A DNA stretch of 64,000 bases, taken from JBBROS01 sp965260995. Its GTDB lineage: Bacteria > Pseudomonadota > Alphaproteobacteria > Acetobacterales > Acetobacteraceae. Positions 33,529 to 41,539 of this stretch are shown in pieces; within the stretch, counting starts at the first letter, position 1; each line of letters begins with the position of its first letter. The position numbers and the translations under genes are program-made. The stretch is taken from the NCBI GenBank assembly GCA_965260995.1, contig CBDHCD010000002.1:372001-436000 (forward strand), read 5' to 3'. Below the pieces are notes generated by a model. That model worked only from the letters and a program-made list of their open reading frames with translations. It did not search any database and was not told the DNA's origin.

Positions 33529-34559
33529 CCCGCCCCCTTGACGTGAGCAGCGCTCTCCAGCCCGGGGCCGACGACCGCCCCGTGATCGCCGTCACCATGG
33601 GCGACGCCTCCGGCGTGGGGCCGGAGATCATCATGAAGGCGTTGGCGCGGGACGACGTGGCCCGCTTGTGCCGGCCGCTCGTGGTGGGCGACGCCGGGCG
33701 GCTGCGCGAAGCGGGGCGGATCGTCGGCAGCGCGCTGCGGGTGGTGGCCGTGGCGGAGCCGGCGGCGGCGCGCTACGACCGGGCCGCGGTCGATTGCATC
33801 GACCTGGACGTGATCCCGGCCGGGCACCCGTTCGGGGCGGTGTCGGCGGTGTCGGGCGAGGGGGCCTACCGCTTCATCGAGCGGGCGACCCGGCTGGCGC
33901 AGCAGGGCGCGGCGGACGCGATCTGCACCGCGCCCTTGAGCAAGGAAGCGCTGCACGCGGCCGGGCACGTCTACCCGGGGCACACCGAGCTGCTGGCGCA
34001 CCTGACCGGCACGCCGGAGGTGTCGATGATGCTGGTCGCGCCGCGGCTGCGCGTCATCCACGTGACCACGCACGTCGGGCTGGTCGAGGCCATCCGGCGG
34101 ATCGAGCCGGGCCTGGTGGAGCGGGTGATCGCGCGGGGGCGGGAAACGCTGGTCAAGGCCGGGCTTGAGGAGCCGCGGATCGGGGTATGCGGCATCAACC
34201 CGCACGCGGGGGAGAACGGGCTGTTCGGGGAGGGGGAGGAGGCGGAGAAGATCGTGCCGGCCGTCGCGGCGTGCCGGGCGCGGGGCTGGCGGGTGGACGG
34301 GCCGCTGCCGGCCGACACGCTGTTCTTCCGCGCGGCGCGGGGCGACTTCGACCTGGTGGTGGCGATGTATCACGACCAAGGGCACGGGCCGGTCAAGGTG
34401 ATGGGCCTGGAAGCGGGGGTGAACATCACCGTGGGCCTGCCGGTGGTGCGGACGTCGGTTGACCACGGGACGGCGTTCGACATCGCCGGCACCGGGGTGG
34501 CGGACGAAGGTTCGCTGGTGGAAGCGCTGCGCCAAGCGGCGGCGCTGGCGACGCGCTGA
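33525..34559 (+). CDS. pdxA2: PdxA2-type 4-phospho-threonate/erythronate dehydrogenase
   Basis: A 344-residue PdxA-fold oxidative decarboxylase. Metal and substrate residues are visible in GDASGVGPEI, CTAPLSKEALHAAGHVYPGHTE, HVTTHVGL, GINPHAGENGLFGEGEE and MYHDQGHGPVK. Coupling to a DUF1537 kinase (ATGA overlap) marks it as catabolic PdxA2 rather than the vitamin B6 enzyme: it would oxidise the 4-phospho-acid to dihydroxyacetone phosphate and CO2. The alternative, biosynthetic PdxA, is unlikely in this context. Confidence 0.88.
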   Translation: MTRPLDVSSALQPGADDRPVIAVTMGDASGVGPEIIMKALARDDVARLCRPLVVGDAGRLREAGRIVGSALRVVAVAEPAAARYDRAAVDCIDLDVIPAGHPFGAVSAVSGEGAYRFIERATRLAQQGAADAICTAPLSKEALHAAGHVYPGHTELLAHLTGTPEVSMMLVAPRLRVIHVTTHVGLVEAIRRIEPGLVERVIARGRETLVKAGLEEPRIGVCGINPHAGENGLFGEGEEAEKIVPAVAACRARGWRVDGPLPADTLFFRAARGDFDLVVAMYHDQGHGPVKVMGLEAGVNITVGLPVVRTSVDHGTAFDIAGTGVADEGSLVEALRQAAALATR

Positions 34560-34573
34560 GGCCGCCAGCGCCG
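34540..34573 (+). terminator. Hairpin at the end of pdxA2
   Basis: CGGCGCTGGCG (34540-34550) and CGCCAGCGCCG (34563-34573) form an 11-bp stem with a 12-base loop that contains the pdxA2 stop codon. It is followed by a C-rich stretch and TTTT, a weak tail. Confidence 0.5.
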
Positions 34574-34589
34574 GAAAACAGCCCCCCTT

Positions 34590-35618
34590 TTACGGCTTCA
34601 GCGCGCCCACGGCGTCCACGTAGACGGCGTAGACCGAGGTGCTGGCGGTCATGAACAGGCGGTTCTTCTTGCGGCCGCCGAAACAAAGGTTGGCGCAGGT
34701 TTCGGGCAGGTGGATCTTGCCGATCAGGTCGCCGCCCGGCGTGTAGCAGCGCACGCCGTCCTCCTCCGGGTCGGCCCAGCCCATGCTGCACCACACGTTG
34801 CCGTCCGCGTCGGTGCGCAGGCCGTCGGTGAAGCCCGGCGCGAAGCCCTCGGCGAACACCCGGCCGTTGGCGACCCGGTCGCCGTCCACGTCGAAGCTGC
34901 GGATGTGCGACGGGCCGCCGTGGGTGATGCCGCTGTCGACGACGTAGAGCGTCCGCTCGTCGGGCGAGAAGCCGATGCCGTTCGGGCGGGCGAAGTCGCC
35001 GGCGACGACGCGCATCGCCCCCGACGCCGGGTCGAGTCGGTAGACGTTGCGCGGCAGGGCGGCGGGGGCGCGGTGGCCCTCGTAGTCGCCGTCGATGCCG
35101 TAGCCGGGATCGGTGAACCACACTGCCCCGTCAGAGGCGACGACCACGTCGTTGGGGGCGTTGAGCGGCTTGCCGTCGTAGCTGTCGGCGAGCACGGTGA
35201 TCGCGCCGTCGTGCTCCGTGCGCGTCACCCGCCGGGTGTCCTGCTCGCAGGTCAGCAGGCGGCCTTCGCGGTCGATGGTGTTGCCGTTGGCGTAGTGCGA
35301 CGGGGCGCGGAACACGCTCGTGTGCCCGTCCCGGGCCGACCACTGCATCAGGCGGTCGTTCGGGATGTCGCTCCAGACCAGCGTGTCGCTCGCCCGGAAG
35401 TAAACCGGGCCTTCCGCCCAGCGGTAGCCGGTGGCGATGCGCTCGATCGCCGCGTTGCCGACCTTGCCGCGGAACCGCTTGTCCAGCACCTCCACCCGGG
35501 GGTCCGGGTAGCGGGTGCCGGGCAGGTCGCCGAGCGGCAGGGTGTCGGCGCGGGCCGGGCGCGTGGCGGCCACGGCGGCCGTCGCCAGGGCCGCCGTCAT
35601 CATCTGACGCCTTCGCAT
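34590..35618 (-). CDS. SMP-30/gluconolactonase-like hydrolase, exported
   Basis: A 342-residue six-bladed propeller. An N-terminal MRRRQMMTAALATAAVAA segment looks like a Tat or Sec signal. Metal-ligand positions of the family appear in RWAEGPVYF (Glu), NAPNDVVV (Asn) and FTDGLRTDADGN (Asp). The enzyme class hydrolyses sugar or aromatic-acid lactones in the periplasm. A GGGGAGGAA ribosome site precedes ATG 35618. Same-frame open sequence runs far upstream through two other genes; the internal start is chosen on signal peptide and ribosome site. Confidence 0.88.
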   Translation of the reverse strand: MRRRQMMTAALATAAVAATRPARADTLPLGDLPGTRYPDPRVEVLDKRFRGKVGNAAIERIATGYRWAEGPVYFRASDTLVWSDIPNDRLMQWSARDGHTSVFRAPSHYANGNTIDREGRLLTCEQDTRRVTRTEHDGAITVLADSYDGKPLNAPNDVVVASDGAVWFTDPGYGIDGDYEGHRAPAALPRNVYRLDPASGAMRVVAGDFARPNGIGFSPDERTLYVVDSGITHGGPSHIRSFDVDGDRVANGRVFAEGFAPGFTDGLRTDADGNVWCSMGWADPEEDGVRCYTPGGDLIGKIHLPETCANLCFGGRKKNRLFMTASTSVYAVYVDAVGALKP

Positions 35619-35743
35619 GAGCGTTCCTCCCCTTGTTCGGCCGCGTTGATCGCGGCGCTCCGGGAAGCCTAAGCGCGCCCGGTGCCGCTTGTCAGCATGT
35701 TCTGCCGCCCCGGCCACCCCCGCCCCGGCTAGCCCCACTTCAG

Positions 35744-37357
35744 CTACCCCCGGGCCGTGTAAAGCTCGGGCACCGCCGCGTCGACCACGGCGTCGATCAG
35801 GTAAGGGCCGTCCGTGGCCAGGGCCTGCGCGAGAGCCGCGGCGAACCCGTCCTCGTCCCCGACCACCGCGCCGGGGCACCCGTGGCCTTGCGCCAGGGCG
35901 GCGAAGTCGAGGCCCGTGATGTCGATCCCCGGCGCGCCGCCGATGCCCATTGAACGGCTGAACGCCCGCATCGCGCCGTAGCCCCTGTTGTTCAGCACCA
36001 CCACCGTCACCGGCAGCCGCCATTGGGCCAGCGTGTAAAGCGCCTGGATCGAGTACATCATCGAACCGTCGCCGATGATCGCCACCACGCGCCGCCCCGG
36101 CATCGCCAGCGATAGCCCGGCGGCGGCGGGCAGGGCGTAGCCGAGGCCGCCGCTCGTCATGGTGAAGAAGCGGCCCGGGCGGCGGATCGGCACGTGGCGC
36201 TGGATGGCGGCGCGGTGGCTCGGCGCTTCCTCGGCCACGGCCGCGTCCGCCGGCATCGCCGCCGCCAGCAGGTGCAGCACGCGCTCCGCCGTCAGCACGC
36301 CGCCCCGGGGCGGCGGGGCCGCGGGCGGGCGGGGCGGCGGCATGGCTCGCGCCACCGGCGGCACGCGGGCCAGCAGCCCGTCCAGCCCGGCGGCCACCGA
36401 GCCGAGCACCGCCGTTCCCGCCGCCGCCGAGGCCGCCGCGTCCGGGTCCGCGGTCAACTGCCAGATCGCCGGGCCCCCCGCGTCGAACAGGCGGCAATGG
36501 CCCTCGACGTGGAAAGTGAACACGGGCGCGCCCAGCACGGCCAGCGCGTCGAAGCCGTCCAGCCGCTCCGCCAGCGGCCCCGGCGCGCCGGGCAGGAAGC
36601 CGGCGAACAGGGGGTGGTCCTCGGGGAAGCTGGCGCGGGCGCTGAGCGGGCTCGCGAACACCGGCGCGCGCAGCCGCTCGGCCAAGGCGACCGCGCCGGC
36701 CCAGCCGCCTTCGCGGTCCACCTCCGGCCCGACCACCAGCGCCGGGCGGCCCGCCTCGCCGAGTGCGGCGGCCATGGCGTCGAGCGCGGCCGGGTCCGGC
36801 CAGGCGCGGCCGCGCACGGCGTGGGGCGCGACCGGCGCGCAGGCCCGCGGCCAGTCGTCGACCGGCACTGACACGAACGTCGGGCCGCACGGCGGCGTCC
36901 GCGCGACGGCGAAGGCGTGGGCGACGGCCGCCGGCACGTCCTCGGCCCGCGCCGGCTCCGCCGCCCACTTGACGTAGGGCCGGGGGAACTCGGTCGCGCG
37001 CTCGGCGAGCAGGTAAGGCGCGTGCGGCATCAGGCCGCGGGCCTGCTGCCCGGCCGTCACCACCATCGGCGTCTGGTTGCGGTAGGCGGTGAACAGGTTG
37101 CCGAGGCCGTGGCCCACCCCGGCGGCGGAGTGCAGGTTGACGAACGCCGGCCGCCCTCCGCTGTCCGCGAGCATACCTTGGGCGTAGCCGTCGGCGGTGG
37201 CGATCACGCTCGCCTCCTGCAGCCCGAGCACGTAGCGCACGTCGTTCGGCCAGTCCTGCAGGAACGTCAGCTCGGTCGAACCCGGGTTGCCGAACACCAC
37301 GTCCACGCCCTCGGCGCGCAGCAGGTCGAGCACGGCCCGGCGGACGGTCACCTCCAT
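35744..37357 (-). CDS. mdlC: Benzoylformate decarboxylase (thiamine-diphosphate dependent)
   Basis: A 537-538-residue ThDP enzyme. The active-site set characteristic of benzoylformate decarboxylase is present: serine in NPGST (S28 counted from GTG 37360), the ThDP glutamate in LQEAS, the histidine in NLHSAAGVGHG and a second histidine in GAPVFTFHVEG. The ThDP-Mg motif is GDGSMMYS followed by VVLNNRGYG. It would convert benzoylformate to benzaldehyde and CO2 in the mandelate pathway. ATG 37357 overlaps the likely MFS stop; GTG 37360 is an equally good start. Confidence 0.88.
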   Translation of the reverse strand: MEVTVRRAVLDLLRAEGVDVVFGNPGSTELTFLQDWPNDVRYVLGLQEASVIATADGYAQGMLADSGGRPAFVNLHSAAGVGHGLGNLFTAYRNQTPMVVTAGQQARGLMPHAPYLLAERATEFPRPYVKWAAEPARAEDVPAAVAHAFAVARTPPCGPTFVSVPVDDWPRACAPVAPHAVRGRAWPDPAALDAMAAALGEAGRPALVVGPEVDREGGWAGAVALAERLRAPVFASPLSARASFPEDHPLFAGFLPGAPGPLAERLDGFDALAVLGAPVFTFHVEGHCRLFDAGGPAIWQLTADPDAAASAAAGTAVLGSVAAGLDGLLARVPPVARAMPPPRPPAAPPPRGGVLTAERVLHLLAAAMPADAAVAEEAPSHRAAIQRHVPIRRPGRFFTMTSGGLGYALPAAAGLSLAMPGRRVVAIIGDGSMMYSIQALYTLAQWRLPVTVVVLNNRGYGAMRAFSRSMGIGGAPGIDITGLDFAALAQGHGCPGAVVGDEDGFAAALAQALATDGPYLIDAVVDAAVPELYTARG

Positions 37358-38732
37358 CACGCCACCCCCTCGGCCGCCCGACTGGCCGCGCCCCCGGCCG
37401 CGCCCCCGGCCGCGAGCGCCGGGCGCGGCCCCGGCTCAGCAGGATGCACGCCGCGCCGAGCAGCGCCGGGGCGAGCGGCAGCAGCAGGATCGAGCGCGCC
37501 GGCCACCCCCAGCCGAGCGGGAGGCCGACCACGTAGGGGCTGATCACCGAGCCGATGCGCCCGAAGCTGAGCGCCCAGCCGACGCCCGTGGAGCGCAGCG
37601 CCGTGGGATAGGACTCCGAGCCGAACATCACGAGCGACGACGCGCCGCCGATCGCCCCGGCCCCGGCCAGGAACGCGCCCACCATCATCGCCGGCACGAT
37701 CCCGTCCGCCGCCGCCATCAGGCCGAGGCCGCCGGCGGCGAGCAGGAACGTGCTCGCCGCCGCGTTGCGGGCGCCGATCCGGTTGCAGTAGGCCCCGAGC
37801 ACCAGGCCGAACAGGATCGCGCCCGAGTTGACCGCCGACGTGCTGAGCGTCGCCGCCCGCGCGCTGAGGCCGGACTCCCGGAACAGCGTCGGCGTCCAGT
37901 TGACCACGAAGTAGAAGGTCAGCAGGTTGACGAAGCTCCCCGCCCAGTAAAGCAGCGTCATCCGCGCCCGCCCCTCGGCGAACAGCGCCCCCACGGAGCT
38001 GCGCCGGTCCTCCTGGGGCGGCAGCACGAACCGGTCGGCGGCCGCGTAGCCGCCCTCGGGGTCGATCCGGCGCATCAGCCCGGCCAGCCGCGCCGACTGG
38101 CCGGGCCGCAGCGCGAGGAAGCGGTTGCTTTCCGGCAGCCAGATGATCGCGGCCATCAGCACCGCCAGCGTGACCCCGCCGCCGAGGTAGTAGACGGCAG
38201 GCCAGCCGAACCGCGGCAGCAGGGCCGCGCCGACGAAGCCGCCCAGGAAGCCCCCGAGCGGCACGCCGATCAGCGTCCAGGCGATGAAGCTTTGCCGGTG
38301 CCGCGCCGGCACGGTCTCGCCCACGAGGGCCGCCGCCGCGCTCGGCACGCCGCCGATGCCGAGGCCGCCCAGGAAGCGCACCAGCATCAACTGCCCGGGG
38401 CCTTGCACGAACGGCGTCAGCAGCGTGGCGGCGCCGAACACGGCGGCGCTCACGATCAGCAGGCGGCGGCGGCCGAAATGGTCGGCCAGGGTGCCGAACA
38501 GCATCGAGCCGATCAGCAACCCGAACAGCCCGGCGCTGAACACCGGCGCGAACGCCGCCATCGGCATGGCCCAGCCCTGGGCCATGGCCGGCGCGGTGAA
38601 GGCGAGCGCCTGGTTGTCGAAGCCGTCGCAGATGGCGATCAGCAGGCAGAGCGCGAGCGTCACGGCCGAGACCGGGCGGAGCCGCGCCGCATCGACGATG
38701 GCGGCGACGTCCACGACGCGTGCTGCGGACAT
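37357..38732 (-). CDS. MFS transporter, aromatic acid:H+ symporter type; probable 3' frameshift
   Basis: About 445 residues of a twelve-helix MFS protein (AICDGFDNQALAF in helix 1, GTLADHFGRRRLLI in loop 2-3, LGGLGIGGVPSAAAALVGE, a second loop at YCNRIGARNAA). The DGFD start of helix 1 is typical of aromatic-acid symporters, fitting the adjacent benzoylformate decarboxylase. In the sequence as given the frame has no stop here and stays open through mdlC and into the lactonase gene. One extra base in the G-runs at 37376-37400 would restore a TGA at 37359-37357, overlapping mdlC. The end given assumes that correction. Confidence 0.75.
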
Positions 38733-38864
38733 CGCACCTGCTCCTTCTCGGTTCAGAGCACGCTACGGCGCGACCGCCGGGCCAGCAAGCGGCGAAGTTT
38801 CACGGCGGTAGGCTTCTATTAACGGGTTTGCCGCACCCTGCCTCGGACATTCACGGGGCGAGCG

Positions 38865-39434
38865 ATGGCAAAAGGCCGGACCAGGATCAGCAGGATTGCG
38901 CGCGCGCGCGTGGCGGCCGTCGTCGCCGCGGCCGCCCTGCTGATCGCCGGGCGCGGCATCGCGCAGGCCCAGCCGGCCCCGTCCTTGTCCTTGCGTGACC
39001 TGCAGGTGGTTGTGCGGGCGCTCGGCTTCCTGCAGCCCCCGCCCGCCAGCAACGCCTGGATGGCCGTGGTGTTCGCGCCCGGCAGCGCCGCGAGCCGCCA
39101 GGACGCGGAGCGCATCGCCGCCCTGTTCGGCGACGGGCTGCGCGCCGGCGGCGGCACGCTGCGCGCCCGCCCGGTCCCGGCCGACGCGCTGCCGGCCGGC
39201 GGCTTCGCCGCGCTGATCGCCGCCGCGGGAGCGCCCGGCGAGGCGCTGCTGGCGGCCGCCCGCGCCCACCGCGTCGCCTGCGTCACCTCGGTCATGCAGC
39301 AGGTCGAGGCCGGGCAGTGCACGTTCTGGGTGCGCTCCGAGCCGCGGGTCGAGATCGTGGTCAGCCGCGCCGCCACCGCCGCCAGCGGCATCGCGCTCGC
39401 CGCCGCCTTCCGACTGATGGTCCGTGAGATCTGA
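38865..39434 (+). CDS. Periplasmic YfiR-like (DUF4154-type) protein
   Basis: A 189-residue protein with a signal peptide (about residues 1-36, VAAVVAAAALLIAGRGIAQAQ). The C-terminal part resembles YfiR/DUF4154: a cysteine pair (VACVTSV, GQCTFWVR), then EPRVEIVVSRAATAASGIALAAAFRLMVREI, the shape of the YfiR tail. YfiR restrains a diguanylate cyclase from the periplasm in Pseudomonas. Here the next genes are a TonB receptor (11 bases on) and a GGDEF-EAL membrane protein, so a signalling role is plausible. The family call rests on pattern and context, not on a clear signature. Confidence 0.6.
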   Translation: MAKGRTRISRIARARVAAVVAAAALLIAGRGIAQAQPAPSLSLRDLQVVVRALGFLQPPPASNAWMAVVFAPGSAASRQDAERIAALFGDGLRAGGGTLRARPVPADALPAGGFAALIAAAGAPGEALLAAARAHRVACVTSVMQQVEAGQCTFWVRSEPRVEIVVSRAATAASGIALAAAFRLMVREI

Positions 39435-39444
39435 GGCAGCCCGC

Positions 39445-41475
39445 ATGAAGCACGTCCGCGCCCTCCTGCTCGCCGCGCCCTCGGTGCTGGCGTTCTGGCC
39501 GCCCGGCCCGGCGGCGGCGCAGCCCGTCGACTACGGGGCGCTCGAGGCCGTGTTCGGCGAACCCGTGACCGCGTCGGCGACCGGCAAGCCGCAGCGCGCG
39601 TCCGACGTGCCGGTCAACATGGAGATCATCACCGCCGAGCAGATCCGCCGCTCGGGCTACGACAACCTGCCCGACATCCTGCGCCTGGTGCCGGGCGTCG
39701 ACGTGCGCCGCTACGGCTTCGCCGCCGCCGACGTCGGCATCCGCGGCTACAACCGCCCGTTCAACCCGCGGCTCTTGGTGCTGGTCAACGGCCAGCAGGT
39801 CTACCTCGACGATTACGGCCGCACCCAATGGTACGCGCTGCCGGTCGAGCTGGACGAGATCCGCCAGATCGAGGTGGTGAAAGGGCCGAACTCGGCGCTC
39901 TACGGCTTCAACGCCGCCTCGGGCGTCATCAACATCATCACCTGGAACCCCCTCTCGGACAAGGTGAACAGCGTCACCGCCCGCGGCGGCACCCAGGACT
40001 ACGGCGCGCTCTCGGCCGTCGGCACCGCCCGCGCCGGCGACTGGGGCGGCGTGCGCGTCTCGGCCGGCGGCCTGCGGGCGCGGGACTACGCGCCGACCGG
40101 GCTCGCGCTCTACGACCAGCTCGTGCGCCAGGAGCCGCGGCGCGGGTCGGTGGCGATGGACGGGCGCGCCCGCGTCTCGCCCGGCGTCGAGGTGACCGTC
40201 AACGCCTCGGCGGTGAGCCTGCGCACCAACGAGGAGCCGGGCATCCCATTCTTCAGCGCCGGCGACTACCGCACCAACGCGCTGCGCGCCGGCGTCTCGG
40301 CCGAGACGGGTCTCGGCGTGGTCGCGCTCAGCGTTTCCCGCAACGAGCTGCGCTACGGCTACTCGGAAGTGTTCGCCCGCAGCGACCTGCAGGACACGCT
40401 CTACGTCGCCCAGGCGAGCGACACGGTGAAGCTCGGCTCGGACCACACCGTTCGGGTCGGGCTCGAATACCGCAACAGCGCCGCGACCTCGTCGCGCGAC
40501 TTCGCCGGGCGCGTCGGCTACGAGGTGGTTTCCGGCAGCCTGATGTGGGACTGGCAGGTGACACCCAAGCTCGCGCTCACCAACGCCGTGCGCCTCGACC
40601 GCTTCGCCCTGCGCCAGTCCGGCCCGCTGCTGCCGGGTTCCGGCGTGACCGCGGCCGACTACCAGGGCCGCACCCTGACCGAGCCGTCGTTCAACGCCGG
40701 CCTGGTCTGGCACGCGACCGAGCTGGACACGGTGCGCCTGACCGCCGCCCGCGGCTTGCAGCTGCCGAGCCTGTTCGACCTCGGCTTCCAGTTCCGCACC
40801 CCCGCCGCCTACGGCCCGCCCATCTACCTGGTCGGCTCGCCCGACCTGCAGGCCAGCGCCGTCTCGAACGCCGAGGTCGGCTACGATCGCACCGTCTCCA
40901 GCCTGCACTCGACCGTGCGGCTCGCCGTGTTCGCCCAACGCACCGACAACGTCCTCACCGACCCGTACGGGGCGATCCCGGTGTTCGACCGCGGCGCGAT
41001 CCGCTTCTCCTCCGCCAACACCGGGCACAGCTCGGCGGTCGGCGGCGAGGCGGGCCTGCGCGGCCAGAAGACGGTCGGCGCCGAGGACACGCTGCGCTGG
41101 AACGCGAGCTACGCCTACATCTCGATCTCCGACCACCTGCGCGTCGGCAGCAGCGGGCTGCAGGACTACCAGCACGGCACGCCGACCCACGTCGTCATGC
41201 TCGGCGGCGGCTACACGCGGGGCCGGTTCGACTTCGACGTGCTGGGGCGGTGGCAGTCGCGCTACCAGGACTACCGCGGCGACAGCGTGACGTTCCAGGC
41301 CACGCCGGTGGAGATCGGCAACTACGTGCTGCTCGACGCCCGGGCGGGCTACCGCGTCACCGACCACCTGACGCTGGCGCTCACCGGGCAGCAGCTCAAC
41401 GGCTCGCGCCTGCGGCAGACGGCCGGGCCGGGCGTGGAGCGCCGGCTCTACCTGAGCGCGACCGCGCGGTTCTGA
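39445..41475 (+). CDS. TonB-dependent outer-membrane receptor
   Basis: A 676-residue receptor with a signal peptide (1-26, AAAQ), a plug domain (about 45-170: PVNMEIITAEQIRRSG, LPDILRLVPGVDV, VGIRGYNRP, RLLVLVNGQQVY, IRQIEVVKGPNSALYGFNAA) and a barrel to a terminal phenylalanine (YLSATARF). No extended signalling domain and no clear TonB box are visible. The start ATG 39445 directly precedes the signal peptide. The ligand is unknown; no siderophore genes are nearby, and the flanking YfiR-like and c-di-GMP genes suggest sensing. Confidence 0.9.
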   Translation: MKHVRALLLAAPSVLAFWPPGPAAAQPVDYGALEAVFGEPVTASATGKPQRASDVPVNMEIITAEQIRRSGYDNLPDILRLVPGVDVRRYGFAAADVGIRGYNRPFNPRLLVLVNGQQVYLDDYGRTQWYALPVELDEIRQIEVVKGPNSALYGFNAASGVINIITWNPLSDKVNSVTARGGTQDYGALSAVGTARAGDWGGVRVSAGGLRARDYAPTGLALYDQLVRQEPRRGSVAMDGRARVSPGVEVTVNASAVSLRTNEEPGIPFFSAGDYRTNALRAGVSAETGLGVVALSVSRNELRYGYSEVFARSDLQDTLYVAQASDTVKLGSDHTVRVGLEYRNSAATSSRDFAGRVGYEVVSGSLMWDWQVTPKLALTNAVRLDRFALRQSGPLLPGSGVTAADYQGRTLTEPSFNAGLVWHATELDTVRLTAARGLQLPSLFDLGFQFRTPAAYGPPIYLVGSPDLQASAVSNAEVGYDRTVSSLHSTVRLAVFAQRTDNVLTDPYGAIPVFDRGAIRFSSANTGHSSAVGGEAGLRGQKTVGAEDTLRWNASYAYISISDHLRVGSSGLQDYQHGTPTHVVMLGGGYTRGRFDFDVLGRWQSRYQDYRGDSVTFQATPVEIGNYVLLDARAGYRVTDHLTLALTGQQLNGSRLRQTAGPGVERRLYLSATARF

Positions 41476-41539
41476 GCCGCCCGGCGATGACCCATCAATC
41501 ATCCCGGTTGCGGCCGGGCTTCGGGACGCGGATTGCTCA

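Noticed and set aside
33525..34559. Biosynthetic pdxA (vitamin B6)
   Set aside because: Translational coupling to a DUF1537 kinase identifies the catabolic PdxA2 type; biosynthetic pdxA is usually next to ksgA or surA.
34590..38732. A 1380-residue fusion protein (MFS + unknown + lactonase)
   Set aside because: The middle third is an out-of-frame reading of mdlC with arginine/glycine-rich shadow composition; the lactonase has its own ribosome site and signal peptide. A single-base indel explains the missing stop better.
38797..38804. GTTTCACG, half of a parS site, in the MFS/YfiR-like gap
   Set aside because: The second half (GCGGTAG) does not match; eight bases are expected by chance in 64 kb.
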